A DNA stretch of 64,000 nucleotides from CBDEGU01 sp965238045 (GTDB taxonomy: Bacteria; Acidobacteriota; Terriglobia; Bryobacterales; UBA6623): the NCBI GenBank assembly GCA_965238045.1, contig CBDEGU010000002.1:1-64000 (forward strand), given 5' to 3'. This document shows, piece by piece, positions 25,894 to 35,826 of the stretch. Below the pieces are notes generated by a model. It had not been told where the DNA came from and ran no database searches. It worked only from the letters and a program-made list of their open reading frames with translations. Each line of letters begins with the position of its first letter. Within the stretch, counting starts at the first letter, position 1. Position numbers and translations under genes: made by a program.

Positions 25894-27124
25894 GTATAGC
25901 GTTTCATTAAAACATATCGATACGAGGATGTTTCCTGCTAGGCTGGATGCATGGCAGGAAAATCGAAGCGTCCCCAACTGCTTCTCACGCCCGAAGAGTC
26001 GCAACATCTGCAGCGGCTGCGTCGTTCGCGTAAGGCTCCGGCTCGGGAGGTGCAGAGAGCCGAGATTCTGTGGCGCTATCATTGCGGCGAGACGATCGCC
26101 GAGATTATGCGGGCCGTGAAGATGACGCGCAAAAGCGTTGGCAAATGGATCGAGCGAGCCCTGGCCATGGGGGTGGAAGCGGCGCTCAAGGATGCCTATC
26201 ATCGTCCCCGGGAACCCCGCATCAGCGAAGAGGCCAAGGCCTGGGTGGTGCACTTGGCCTGTAGCAAACCCAAGCAACTCGGTTACGCCGCCGAGCTCTG
26301 GACCCGCGGCGCGCTCGCCCGGCACGTGCGCCAGCATGCCGTGGAAGCGGGCTATCCGGCCTTGGCCCAAGCGGCCAAGGCGACCGTCCATCGGATTCTG
26401 GCCGAGCAACCTCTTCACCCGGAGAAGGTGAAGTACTACTTGCAGCGCCGCGACCCGGATTTTGAGTCCAAGATGCGGCAGGTGCTGCTGGTCTACCGCG
26501 AGGTGGCCTTGCAGAATGAAAGCGCGGGCGAGGGCGGCCCATCGCCGGGCGTGATTACGGTTTCGGTCGACGAAAAGCCCGGCGTGCAAGCGATCGCCAA
26601 CACCGCTCCGGACCTGCCGCCGACTGCGGGGCGGCATCCCTGCGTGGCTCGAGATTACGAATACAAACGTCTGGGAACTTGCTCGATTCTGGCGGCGCTG
26701 GACTTGCACGACGGTCGGGTGACAGCGCGGGTGGAGCGGCGCCACCGCAGCCGGGAATTCATCTTACTGCTCAAGGATCTGGACCAATCCTACCCGGCCC
26801 ACTGCACGATCCGATTGATCTTGGATAATCATTCCTCCCACGTTTCCAAGGAGACGAAGGACTATTTGGCGACGCGTCCGAACCGCTTCAAATACGTGCA
26901 TACGCCGACCCACGGGTCCTGGCTGAATATTGTCGAGACGCTGTTCGGGAAGATGGCGCGCACTTTTTTGAAGCGAATCCGGGTGGAGTCCTGGGAGGAA
27001 CTTCGAGAACGAATCCTGCAGGGGATCGCGGAGATCAACGCCGCCCCCGTCGTTCACCGCTGGAGGAAGTTCGAGCCGCTGGAGAGCGCGTCTGAAATGA
27101 GTACAGTTTAATGAAACGATATAC
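25894..27124 (+). mobile_element. IS630-family element, copy 1 (1231 bp)
   Basis: Terminal inverted repeats: GTATAGCGTTTCATTAAA at the left and, reversed from the right, GTATATCGTTTCATTAAA. The target was CTAG; TA is duplicated on each side (CTA|IS|TAG). It is nearly identical in length and sequence to copy 2 at 46190-47420 but in the opposite orientation. It entered near the 3' end of the PAS-LuxR gene, altering only the last three codons. Confidence 0.93.
25951..27111 (+). CDS. IS630-family transposase (copy 1)
   Basis: 386 residues with an N-terminal helix-turn-helix/winged region (ETIAEIMRAVKMTRKSVGKW) and a DDE domain: Asp in ITVSVDEKPG, Asp in LILDNHSSHVS, Glu in WLNIVETLFGKM. It differs from copy 2 only at residue 385 (Thr here, Ile there) because of one base. 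It is intact and probably active. Confidence 0.94.
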   Translation: MAGKSKRPQLLLTPEESQHLQRLRRSRKAPAREVQRAEILWRYHCGETIAEIMRAVKMTRKSVGKWIERALAMGVEAALKDAYHRPREPRISEEAKAWVVHLACSKPKQLGYAAELWTRGALARHVRQHAVEAGYPALAQAAKATVHRILAEQPLHPEKVKYYLQRRDPDFESKMRQVLLVYREVALQNESAGEGGPSPGVITVSVDEKPGVQAIANTAPDLPPTAGRHPCVARDYEYKRLGTCSILAALDLHDGRVTARVERRHRSREFILLLKDLDQSYPAHCTIRLILDNHSSHVSKETKDYLATRPNRFKYVHTPTHGSWLNIVETLFGKMARTFLKRIRVESWEELRERILQGIAEINAAPVVHRWRKFEPLESASEMSTV

Positions 27125-27827
27125 TAGTCTGGTGGCCCGAAGGACGGCCTCGAGGCGGGAATGGCATCGCAGCTTGCGAAGCGCCCGCTGAACGTGATTC
27201 CGGGCGGTGGCGAGAGTAATGTCAAGCTCGCCGGCCATCTGCCTCGTGCTGCGGCCCTGCGAGAGCAGACTCAGCGCGGAAATCTCTCGCGGGGTGAGAC
27301 TCACAGGCGGTTGATCGGGCAAACCGTTTCCCAAATGGGCCACCGCTTGCTGCCCGCTCAGTTCGCTCAGCCGCGCCACGATCTCACGACTGAGTCTTTC
27401 CGCCTTCTTTCGCCGATCAATATCCCGCAACAGGTGTACCGTCAGCGGCGAAGGCCCCCGCCTCATCCGCGCGACGAGAATCGAAACGCTCAGCCATTTC
27501 CTCTGACCGCTACCGAGAAAAGCTTCGCCGTGGCCGCGTGAAGATCAAAAGCCGCGACCGGTCGCGTCTTGCATGCGATTTCCAGTACCGCGCAATCCGG
27601 CCCGCACACAGCATAGCCGTGGTCATCCTTGCCCACGAGGATCTCTTCGCAGGGGCGTGAGAGAACCGACTCGCGGGAAAACCCCAGCGGGAAAACCCCA
27701 GCAGCCGCTCGGCCGCTTCCGACCAATAGCAAACAACTCCCCGGGGATCGACGGCGAATGCCGCGTCGCCTGCTTCATCAAGAAGTGCGTACAGCTTACG
27801 CGGTTCCATCGAGATGCCCTGAAGCAA
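27125..27827 (-). pseudogene. PAS-LuxR transcription factor, frameshifted twice and hit by IS630
   Basis: Minus-strand pieces in three frames make one protein: a PAS-like start (MEPRKLYALLDEAGDAAFAV, CYWSEAAERLLGFSR), then EEILVGKDDHGYAVCGPDC in a second frame, then SVSILVARMRRG and a LuxR/GerE helix-turn-helix (LTPREISALSLLSQGRSTRQ) in the third. The first shift is caused by an exact 14-bp tandem duplication at 27675-27702; removing one unit restores the reading. The second shift lies near 27520-27545. IS630 copy 1 replaces the final GLI codons. It was a one-component or sensor-type regulator and is now dead. Confidence 0.8.
27675..27702. repeat. 14-bp exact tandem duplication that frameshifts the PAS-LuxR gene
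   Basis: Two adjacent copies of GGGAAAACCCCAGC. One copy reads correctly as LLGFSRESVLSRPC on the minus strand; the extra 14 bp throws the frame. Confidence 0.92.
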
Positions 27828-28011
27828 ATGTATCTAGCGGCTGAATCATCTGATCTATTGCACTCCAGGGATCGGCCGGCTTATTGTTGGTCTACGCTGA
27901 ATTTTTTGCGAATGTGCGAGATGTTTGGGCACACGCGGCGCGGCGTGTAGCGACACGGAATGGCACAACCGCGGCGTGCAAGGCTTCTCAAACGGGAGAG
28001 TGAAATAGGTC

Positions 28012-28413
28012 ATGCAAGAAAGGTTCTTAGCAGCCGCTGGCGCGCCCTTATCCGCGCAGGTCAAGCAAGGCAAGACGCGGGTCCTCACTACCAAGAGTTG
28101 GATGAAAAGCGTGAACGGGCCGGTCTGTAGTTCACTCAAGAAGGTGCTCGACGGCTCCGGTCCCGCCGACGACAAAGCCTGGGCCTTGGCCGCGCAATAT
28201 GCTGAACTTCTCAACGAGTCGGGGCACGTACTCATGGCCGATGGGCGTTGTCCTGATGCCGTCTGGGCAGGCGCATCCAAGCAACTGCGAGAGAGCAGCG
28301 CCGCCGTGCTGGCGGCGGTCGAAGTCAAGAACGCGACTGAGGCAAAGACCGCCTTCGCCGGAGTACTCGGAGCATGCGGCACGTGCCATACCGCACACAA
28401 GAAGAAGAAGTAA
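28012..28413 (+). CDS. C-terminal CxxCH one-haem protein (cytochrome c'-like), no signal peptide
   Basis: 133 residues, helical, with a single haem motif CGTCHTAH (Cys122, Cys125, His126) close to the C-terminus, as in four-helix cytochrome c'-type proteins. Export is needed for haem attachment, yet the ATG at 28012 is preceded by an in-frame TAG 6 nt upstream and the N-terminus (MQERFLAAAGAPLSAQVKQG) is not a signal peptide. The gene may be truncated at its 5' end, or a signal may lie in another frame. The C-terminal KKKK tail is odd. Intactness is doubtful. Confidence 0.62.
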   Translation: MQERFLAAAGAPLSAQVKQGKTRVLTTKSWMKSVNGPVCSSLKKVLDGSGPADDKAWALAAQYAELLNESGHVLMADGRCPDAVWAGASKQLRESSAAVLAAVEVKNATEAKTAFAGVLGACGTCHTAHKKKK

Positions 28414-28700
28414 CCCGTGCCGTACCGGTCTGGTGCAGGATGGGCGACAAACGGCCCAGCGGGGCCGGGACCGTCCCGAGCACGCCGCGGCCGGTCAAGA
28501 AGTGAGCCGTTAGCTAGGGCGGCGGGGCCCATGCTCTTCGCGTCATGCGGATGAGTACGCCTAGCGCGCTTTGCTCTCGGCTGCCGATTTTTCGTCTCTG
28601 CCCCCGTCGTCCCGAGCCGGTCGTGATTGGAGCGAGATCGTCTCGACGCCGGTCTCGGTGAGTCGTTGGAGTCTCGCGGGATAGCCTATAATCGCGGGAT
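28414..28700. other. Intergenic region, nothing recognised
   Basis: I see no gene, terminator or clear promoter between the one-haem gene and the MetE-like gene. Confidence 0.5.
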
Positions 28701-29702
28701 ATGAAGATTCGAACGACGGTCGTCGGCAGCTATCCGATTCCTCTCTGGCTCTACGGCGATTCTTCCCGTTCGACGCTTCGCGACGCGATTTCGGTTGTTC
28801 TCAAGGCTCAGGAGATGGCCGGCATCAATGTCGTGGCCGACGGTGAGCTGAACCGCTTCGACCCTAGTCACCCGGAAACCAACGGCATGATCGACTATTT
28901 CGTCAGCCGGTTGTCGGGTGTGAAGACACGCTACTCGATCAGCGATATCGAGGCCTTCCGCGCCGACAAAGGGATGGGCTTCCGAACCGCTCCGGCCGGC
29001 GTCGTCGTGGACAACATCGGCGAGGGCGTGCTCAATTTGCCCGCTGACTATGAGTTCACCCGGGGACTGACGCATCAAACACTCAAGTTCACCTCCACCG
29101 GCCCGCACATGCTGGCGAAAACGCTCACCGACCGCCACTACGGCTCGCCCGATAAAGTCGCGATGGCGATTGCCGCGGTCCTGCGGCGGCAGCTCGAGCG
29201 CATTCCGGCAGAGGTCGTGCAACTGGACGAGGCAAATATTTCGGGCCATCCCGAGGATCAGGAGTGGGCGATCGAGGCCCTCAATCATGTGCTCGATGGA
29301 ATACAGAATACTCGCGCGGTTCACATCTGCTTCGGCAACTACGGCGGACAGTCGATTCAAAAGGGACTGTGGAAGAATCTGCTGCCGCTGCTCAACGGAC
29401 TGCATGTGCATCACTATGTGCTCGAGTTCGCGCGGCGCGGTTACGACGAGTTGCCGATTCTGAATGATCTTGACGCAAAGATCGGCATCGGGCTCAGCGT
29501 CATCGACATCAAGGACAACGAGGTGGAATCGGCCGATCTGATTGCGTCGCGCATTGAGAATGCCTGCGAAGTGTTGGGCGAGGATCGTATCCACTACATT
29601 CACCCGGATTGTGGATTCTGGATGTTGCAGCGCAGCGTTGCTGACCGCAAGATGCGGGCGCTGCGCGATGGTTTGGATCTCTTCTACGACCGCAAGGGTT
29701 AG
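28701..29702 (+). CDS. MetE-like (cobalamin-independent methionine synthase superfamily) methyltransferase
   Basis: A 333-residue single barrel resembling the catalytic half of MetE: TTVVGSYPIP at the start, VVADGELNRFD, LDEANISGHPED, a zinc-ligand region AVHICFGNYGG, and a later Cys in HPDCGFWMLQRS. The full MetE has two barrels, so this belongs to the short family II group, which includes epoxyalkane:CoM transferases and uncharacterised methyltransferases. It probably binds zinc and activates a thiol; the methyl donor and acceptor are unknown. Confidence 0.82.
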   Translation: MKIRTTVVGSYPIPLWLYGDSSRSTLRDAISVVLKAQEMAGINVVADGELNRFDPSHPETNGMIDYFVSRLSGVKTRYSISDIEAFRADKGMGFRTAPAGVVVDNIGEGVLNLPADYEFTRGLTHQTLKFTSTGPHMLAKTLTDRHYGSPDKVAMAIAAVLRRQLERIPAEVVQLDEANISGHPEDQEWAIEALNHVLDGIQNTRAVHICFGNYGGQSIQKGLWKNLLPLLNGLHVHHYVLEFARRGYDELPILNDLDAKIGIGLSVIDIKDNEVESADLIASRIENACEVLGEDRIHYIHPDCGFWMLQRSVADRKMRALRDGLDLFYDRKG

Positions 29703-29836
29703 GCAGCAGGCGGCAGGTGGCGTGAAAATCCGGCGAGGACGCCCGCGAGGTTACTCCGCTCTTCGAGAGGGAAGGTTGCGTGGCCGCGCCGGGGCTGCCG
29801 GTAACCGGCGGGCCGCGCGGCGCGCCCTATCGTTAT

Positions 29837-32533
29837 ATGATCGGACGCACCATCACCCACTACAAGATCCTTGAACGGCTCGGCGCCGGGGGCATGGGCG
29901 TCGTCTATAAGGCCGAGGATCTCAAGCTGCGCCGGCTCGTGGCGCTCAAGTTTCTGCCGTTGCGCGAGCACAGCAGCAAGGAGGAAAAAGAACGCTTCCA
30001 GCGGGAAGCCCGAGCCGCCGCCGCGCTGGATCACCCGAATATCTGCACGGTCTACGAAATCGACGAGGCCGAAGGACGCTCGTTCATCGCGATGGCCTAT
30101 ATCGAAGGGCCGACCGTGCAAGAGAAAATCGAGCAAGCGCCGCTGAATCTGGACGATGCCCTGGAGTTCACGATCCAGGCGGCCACCGGACTCGCGGCCG
30201 CTCACGAGAAAGGAGTTGTTCACCGCGATATCAAGAGCGCCAATCTCATGCTGACGAAGCCGGGGACCGGGGACGAGCCGCGGCTGAAGATCATGGATTT
30301 CGGGCTTGCGCAACTCGCCGCCGCCGGCAAGCTTACGCTGGATGGCGCGGCTCTGGGCACCGCGGCCTACATGTCGCCCGAGCAGACGCGGGGGGAAAAG
30401 GTCGACAAGCGGACCGACATCTGGTCGCTCGGCGTCGTCCTGTACGAGATGCTTACCGGTGAGATGCCCTTTCCCGGCGAGTACCCGCAAGCGATTTTCT
30501 ATTCCATCTTGCATGAGGAGCCCGTGCCCATTACGTCGCTGCGCAGTGGTGTGGATCTCGAATTTGAACGCATCCTTTGCAAGACCCTCGCCAAGGATCC
30601 CAACGAGCGCTATCAGAGCGCGGTGGATCTGTTAGTTGACCTGCGGACACTGCAGAAGAATCGCGATCTGGGCCGGAGCAAGAGTCGAACGGCGGCCTAT
30701 GTTTCCCAGACGCGGTCCCAGAGCGCGGTTGCGGGCCCGTCTTTGAAAAAGCCGGAGGGAAACAAGCCGCTTCGCCGCTATCTGATTCCAGCCGCTCTCG
30801 CCGCTGTGCTGGTACTGGCGGTTGCGATCGTTCCGCGCTTTTTCCGGCCGATGGGGCCGCGGCGTTTCGATGCCGTCCGCCTGACACCCATCACAAGCGA
30901 CGCTGGAACGGAGTCGTTCGCGAGTTTTTCACCCGATGGCAGCCAGATCGTCTATGTGTGGGACGGCGGAGAAGCAGGCCAGGCCGATATCTACGTCCGG
31001 CTCGTTGAGGGTGGCGGGACGCCCCTTCGGCTGACGGATCATCCCTCCCCGGAAAGCAGTCCCGCCTGGTCGCCCGATGGAAGATACGTCGCCTTCGTTC
31101 GGCATGAACGGGGCATGAGCGGAGTCTACTTGATTCCACCCATTGGCGGCGCTGAGCGGAAACTGACCGAACTCCGCGCCCAGCCCAGGATACGATCGGT
31201 TCGCCTTCTGGCATGGTCGCCCGATGGGCAAACTCTGGCGATCGCTAGCTCACCCGCCCGGGACGAGCCGGGCGGAATTGTGCTGCTGGACTTGCGGACC
31301 TCCAAGACGACCACGCTCGTTGCGCAGGGACTCGTTGCAGAGGGGCGGCCCCGAACACTCAGCCACAGCCCGGCGTTCTCACCCGATGGCGCGAGCTTGG
31401 CCCTGATTCGCACCGCGGGGCTTCTTTCCAGCGATATCTATCTAGCCGCCGCGGACGGGACCGGCGGTGAGCCCCGGCGCGTGACTTCCGAAGAACAACA
31501 GATCGACGGTCTCGCGTGGATGGCGGACGGCGAATCGCTGGTTTTTTCATCCCAGCAACGCGGTGTCTCCGGGCTCTGGCGCGTGCGCGCTTCAGGCGGC
31601 CCGATTCACCCGTTTCCGGCGGCGGGCGAGAATGCGCGGCTACCCGCGATCAGCGCCAAGGGAGACCGGCTAGCATTTACGCGAACCGTGCGCGATCTCA
31701 ATATTTGGCGCGCCGAGCTCAGCGGCGACACCTTAGAGGGGGACGAGGCCAGGGTGATCATTGCTTCCACGCGGTTGGATACAAGTCCCCGATTCTCACC
31801 CGATGCATCGCGCATCGCCTTTGTCTCTGACCGCTCGGGCGCGGCGGATGTCTGGATCGCCGATGGCGACGGTTCCAATCCTAGAAAGCTTACATCCTAT
31901 GACGGACCGGTTCCCTCGAATCTCCTGTGGTCGCCCGCGGGAGATCAGATCGCGATTCAGGTCAGCACGGGCTCGGAAACCAATATTGATCTCATTTCGC
32001 CCAGCGGCGGAGCGTCCCGGCGGCTTACCAGCCACGAGTTCACCGGTAGGGCCGCCGGCTGGTCGCGTGATGGAGAGTGGATCTACCTCAGCCGCCGAGG
32101 AGAGGGATTGTGGAAACTTCCCGCGGACCTAGACGCGTCTTCGCAAGCCGTTCCGCTTCCCAACCTTAGCCGCTTCGTGAGCGAATCTCTCGACGGCGCA
32201 TTCCTTTTCTATTCCGCCGGACGGCGAGATGTTCGGCTGTGGCAGGTTCCTGTCGCCGGCGGACAAGGGGCGCCCTTGCCCGATGAGGTGGCTCCCTGGG
32301 GTGCTCATCGCTGGACTGTGACCCGGCGCGGGATCTTTTTTCTCGATCGTGATTCCAATCTGAAACTGTATGATTTGGCCGCCGAAACCATCACAAGCCT
32401 CGGCCGCTTCGAGGCGATGGCCGCGGGTTCGCCGGGGGCCGGTTTTTCGATTGCGGACGACGGCCGCGCCGTATTGTTCACGCGAGCGGACCGCGACGAA
32501 GCCGATCTGAACTTGATCGAAGGTTTCCAATAA
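29837..32533 (+). CDS. Ser/Thr protein kinase with C-terminal TolB/PD40 propeller
   Basis: The ATG at 29837 gives MIGRTITHYKILERLGAGGM, the usual start of this family; the open frame runs 19 codons upstream. Kinase domain: Gly-loop GAGGMGVVYKA, Lys38 (VALKFLP), HRDIKSAN (Asp131), DFG (Asp154), APE-like SPEQ. A TM helix (IPAALAAVLVLAVAIVP) near residue 330 places a WD40-like/TolB propeller outside the membrane, with repeated SPDG(S/A)xxAF blades to the C-terminus. It is an environment-sensing receptor kinase type abundant in Acidobacteriota. A PP2C phosphatase at 49866 could oppose it, but that is speculation. Confidence 0.93.
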   Translation: MIGRTITHYKILERLGAGGMGVVYKAEDLKLRRLVALKFLPLREHSSKEEKERFQREARAAAALDHPNICTVYEIDEAEGRSFIAMAYIEGPTVQEKIEQAPLNLDDALEFTIQAATGLAAAHEKGVVHRDIKSANLMLTKPGTGDEPRLKIMDFGLAQLAAAGKLTLDGAALGTAAYMSPEQTRGEKVDKRTDIWSLGVVLYEMLTGEMPFPGEYPQAIFYSILHEEPVPITSLRSGVDLEFERILCKTLAKDPNERYQSAVDLLVDLRTLQKNRDLGRSKSRTAAYVSQTRSQSAVAGPSLKKPEGNKPLRRYLIPAALAAVLVLAVAIVPRFFRPMGPRRFDAVRLTPITSDAGTESFASFSPDGSQIVYVWDGGEAGQADIYVRLVEGGGTPLRLTDHPSPESSPAWSPDGRYVAFVRHERGMSGVYLIPPIGGAERKLTELRAQPRIRSVRLLAWSPDGQTLAIASSPARDEPGGIVLLDLRTSKTTTLVAQGLVAEGRPRTLSHSPAFSPDGASLALIRTAGLLSSDIYLAAADGTGGEPRRVTSEEQQIDGLAWMADGESLVFSSQQRGVSGLWRVRASGGPIHPFPAAGENARLPAISAKGDRLAFTRTVRDLNIWRAELSGDTLEGDEARVIIASTRLDTSPRFSPDASRIAFVSDRSGAADVWIADGDGSNPRKLTSYDGPVPSNLLWSPAGDQIAIQVSTGSETNIDLISPSGGASRRLTSHEFTGRAAGWSRDGEWIYLSRRGEGLWKLPADLDASSQAVPLPNLSRFVSESLDGAFLFYSAGRRDVRLWQVPVAGGQGAPLPDEVAPWGAHRWTVTRRGIFFLDRDSNLKLYDLAAETITSLGRFEAMAAGSPGAGFSIADDGRAVLFTRADRDEADLNLIEGFQ

Positions 32534-32663
32534 TCCGTCTGGTTTTAGGAAGTGGAGTGCCGCGGCGTGAGGTGTCACGGCAGGGCCGCGCGAAACCCCA
32601 TGCTGCCGAGAGTCGCGTCCCCGCGAGCCTGATCTGTCGCGGACCCGGTTATCCTAGTAGGTA

Positions 32664-34190
32664 ATGCCGACCCAGACGACGCGCGCCATCACGGCCTGCT
32701 TCCTCATTCTTCTTCTGTTCGGAATACCATGCGGCGTGGCGCAAGAGGTGCGCCCGGCCCCCGCCGGCGAAGCCGCGGCCTCGCGGGAGAGTTTGGCGGT
32801 TACCTATCGAGAAGGCACAACTGCCAAAGTCGCGTTTCAGGGCACGCCCCGGCTACCCGGCGCTACGGCGCAAGCCATCGTGAAGAGGCGAAGAGGCATC
32901 ACCGAAATCGATGCCCGGCTTGACAACATGAAGCCCGCGATTCTTTTTGGCGGAGACTACAACACCTACGTTCTCTGGACGGTCTCTCCCGAAGGCGTCG
33001 CGCTGAACGCCGGCGAATTCATTCTTCGCGGAGACCGCAGCAAACTCTCCGCCTCCACGCCCCTAACCACTTTCGGCATGTTCGTCACCGCCGAACCGCA
33101 TTTTCTGGTCAGCGAGCCCAGCCAGTTTGTGGTGCTGGAGAACTCGTCGGTTGGATTGATGCGGGGGAGCATCGTAGGGTCGTCGCGTGTGCAATATCGC
33201 GGCTTCGAGGGCAGCTACGAATACGACCAGGAGAGTCTTGTCTCCGCGCCAAAAACCGAAGGCGAGTTCCGCTCCGAGCGCCAGCAATCGACCACGGCGC
33301 TGGATCTGGCCGAGCGCGCCGGCGCCGAGCGCTGGGCGCCCGAAGAACTAGGCCGCGCTCGCAAGGCCGTACTCAATGCACTGGCCTCTTTCGTCCCGGG
33401 CATGAATGAAAGAGAGTTCGCCATCCAGGCTCGCCGTGCCGTGGAACTTTCGGTGGAGGCGCAGAACGTAGCGCTGGAGCGAAAGCAACAGTCCAAGGAT
33501 GCGGCGCAGCGCAAGGAACTCGCCGATCTGAGACTGGCGAAGGCGGAAGCCGAGGCAGCCGCGGCGCGGGCCAAGGAGGCGGCCAAGCGTGCCAGCCGCG
33601 AACGCCGCGAAGCGGTGCGGGCTAAAGCCGAAGCGGAAAAAGCGACCCGGCAGGCGCGCATCCAGCAGCGCCAGGCGCGAGATCTGATGCAGCAGGCACA
33701 GTCCCAGACCGCACGGCTTTCGCGGCTAAAGGATCAAGCCGAGCGCTACGCCAACGAAGCACGCTCTCGCCTGGAGGGTGCTCTCCGTAAGGTCGTCGAC
33801 ACGCGGGAAACCGCCCGCGGCGTCATCATCAACCTGCCCGACATCTTGTTTTCCACCGGCAGATCGAGGCTCGTCCCGCGTGCAAGGGAAGTGCTCAGCC
33901 GCGTTGCCGGCATCCTGCTCGTGACACCGGACTATCGTCTCAGCATCGAAGGTCACACCGACAGCACCGGCCGCACGAACTACAATCAGCAGCTCTCCGA
34001 GCGCCGCGCCGAATCAGTGCTGAACTATCTGACCGAGGCCGGTCTGTCGGCTGATCTCATGATTTCGCTCGGGCACGGCGAGGCGAGGCCCATCACTCAG
34101 AACAGTACGCCCGCCGGGCGGCGGAAGAATCGCCGCGTCGAGATCGTCATCACCAGCACGGGTGATTCGCCGGTGTTCGGGCAGCGTTAG
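32664..34190 (+). CDS. OmpA-family outer-membrane/peptidoglycan-binding protein with coiled coil
   Basis: A signal peptide (ACFLILLLFGIPCGVAQ) is followed by a beta-rich domain to about residue 205, a long charged Ala/Glu/Lys/Arg coiled coil (about 215-375, KAEAEAAAARAKEAAKRAS and so on), and a C-terminal OmpA domain (ILFSTGRSRLVPRAREVLSR, IEGHTDSTGRTNYNQQLSER, RRKNRRVEIVI). OmpA domains bind peptidoglycan, so the coiled coil may span the periplasm. It lies downstream of the kinase on the same strand after 130 bp, and converges with the PQQ pseudogene (4-bp overlap). Confidence 0.9.
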   Translation: MPTQTTRAITACFLILLLFGIPCGVAQEVRPAPAGEAAASRESLAVTYREGTTAKVAFQGTPRLPGATAQAIVKRRRGITEIDARLDNMKPAILFGGDYNTYVLWTVSPEGVALNAGEFILRGDRSKLSASTPLTTFGMFVTAEPHFLVSEPSQFVVLENSSVGLMRGSIVGSSRVQYRGFEGSYEYDQESLVSAPKTEGEFRSERQQSTTALDLAERAGAERWAPEELGRARKAVLNALASFVPGMNEREFAIQARRAVELSVEAQNVALERKQQSKDAAQRKELADLRLAKAEAEAAAARAKEAAKRASRERREAVRAKAEAEKATRQARIQQRQARDLMQQAQSQTARLSRLKDQAERYANEARSRLEGALRKVVDTRETARGVIINLPDILFSTGRSRLVPRAREVLSRVAGILLVTPDYRLSIEGHTDSTGRTNYNQQLSERRAESVLNYLTEAGLSADLMISLGHGEARPITQNSTPAGRRKNRRVEIVITSTGDSPVFGQR

Positions 34191-35825
34191 CGAACCTCTT
34201 GGCGCTCTCGCGGCACCATCGGCACGGGCTTCATCGGCTCGAAAAGCGCGAACGCGAATACGTCGGTCTTGCTGACCATCGCCACGTATTGCTTCCCGTC
34301 CACCGTGTAGGTGATCGGGGAGGAGAACAGTTGCTGGCCCATGTTGAAGTGCCACAGGTGCCGGCCGGTCTTGGCCTCGAGCGCGACCAGATGGTGGTCG
34401 TCGTCCCCGAAGAACACCAGACCACCCGCAGTCGAAAGCGTGCCGGCCCACATGATCGTTGGGCCCGTCATCGGATATTCCCATACCCGCTCGCCTGTCG
34501 CCGGATTCAGGGCCCGAATGTAGAACTGGTTCGCCGCGCGCGAAGGCTTACCCCCGCCGGTGCCCGCGAATCCGACCATCGGCACCGGCTCACGGGCCGA
34601 ACTTGTATATTGTATAGATGTCGCAGCCCTCGAGAGCAACGATGTGCAGCAACCCCGTAGTGGGGTTGAACGAGGGCGACATGAAGTTCGACGCCCCTCG
34701 CACGGTCGGACAGGTCTCCTCTCCGCCCGGCGACGGTTCCTTGCCTGGCGCCAAGACCGGTCTCCCGTTCTTGTCAATCCCGGTCGCCCAGTTCAGCTTG
34801 TCGACGAACTCGCTGGCGTGCAGGTACTCGCCCGTTACGCGGTCCAGGACGTAGTAGAAACCGTTGCGATTGGCCTGCACGACGAGCTTTCGCATCTTGC
34901 CCTCATACGACAAATCGAGAAGCACCGGAAACTGCTGCCCGTCCCAATCCCATACATCGTGCGGGGTGAACTGGAAGTACCATTTCATCTTTCCGGTATC
35001 GGCGTCGAGCGCCACGAGTGAATCGGTATAAAGATTGTCGCCCGGCCGGTCGCCCCCGTAAAAGTCCGGCCACGGATTCCCAGTTGTCCAGTACAGTGTG
35101 TTTAATTCTGGATCGTAGGTGCCCGACATCCAGGTGCCGCCTCCGCCCCAATCCAGCGTCTTGGGACCCCAGCTCTCGGCACCCGGTTCTCCCTTGGCCG
35201 GGATCGTCCAGAAACGCCACAACTCCTCTCCAGTCTCGGCCGAATGCGCCGTCATATACCCGCGAATGCCCGAGTCTCCGCCGCTCACCCCGACGATGAT
35301 GCGGTCCTTGAAGGCGAAGGGCGCCACCGTGCAGTGATAACCCTTCTTCGGGTCCGCGTATTGCTGGCTCCACATCACGGCGCCCGTCTTGCGGTGCAGC
35401 GCGATCAGATAGCAATCGCCGGTCACGAAAAACACTTTGTCGCCGAGCAGGCCGACTCCGCGGTTGGCGCGTCCTCCGTCTTGGACATTGTCCTCGTGGT
35501 AGTACCAGATCTTGCGGCCCGTCTTCGCGTCCAGCGCGTGTACTTCGTCGCTGTTGCCGACATACATGATGCCGTCATATACCAGGGGCACGGAACTGAG
35601 ACGCCGTCCAACCGCCAGGTTGTAGACCCACTGGGTTGCCAGCGACCCGACATTACCGATGTGGATCTGCTTGAGCGGGCTATGCCGCCGCGCGCTGTAG
35701 TCGCCGGCGTAAGTCAGCCAGTTGTCCCCGGGCCCCTTGAGGATGTCCTCGTAGGAAACTTGGGCGCTCAGGGGGGCGCTTAGGGTCAGACAAAACAACG
35801 AGAGCGACAGCAGTGGGACCTTCAC
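34187..35825 (-). pseudogene. PQQ-dependent dehydrogenase, frameshifted by a 7-bp duplication
   Basis: The N-terminal frame (signal MKVPLLSLSLFCLTLSAPLSA) encodes a quinoprotein propeller: VSYEDILKGPGDNWLTYAGD, W-motifs such as ALDAKTGRKIWYYHE, and TPHDVWDWDGQQFP. It stops at 34590, just after GCDIYTIYKFGP. The last blades continue in another frame (ATGERVWEYPM, GLVFFGDDDHHLVALEAKTG) to 34187. The break is an exact 7-bp duplication at 34603-34616; deleting one unit yields CDIYTSSAREPVP and a normal full-length enzyme. It forms a pair with the cytochrome c gene 1 bp upstream, presumably its electron acceptor. Confidence 0.88.
34603..34616. repeat. 7-bp exact tandem duplication that breaks the PQQ dehydrogenase
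   Basis: TTGTATA occurs twice in direct contact (TATACAA twice on the coding strand). One unit keeps the gene open. Confidence 0.92.
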
Positions 35826-35826
35826 C

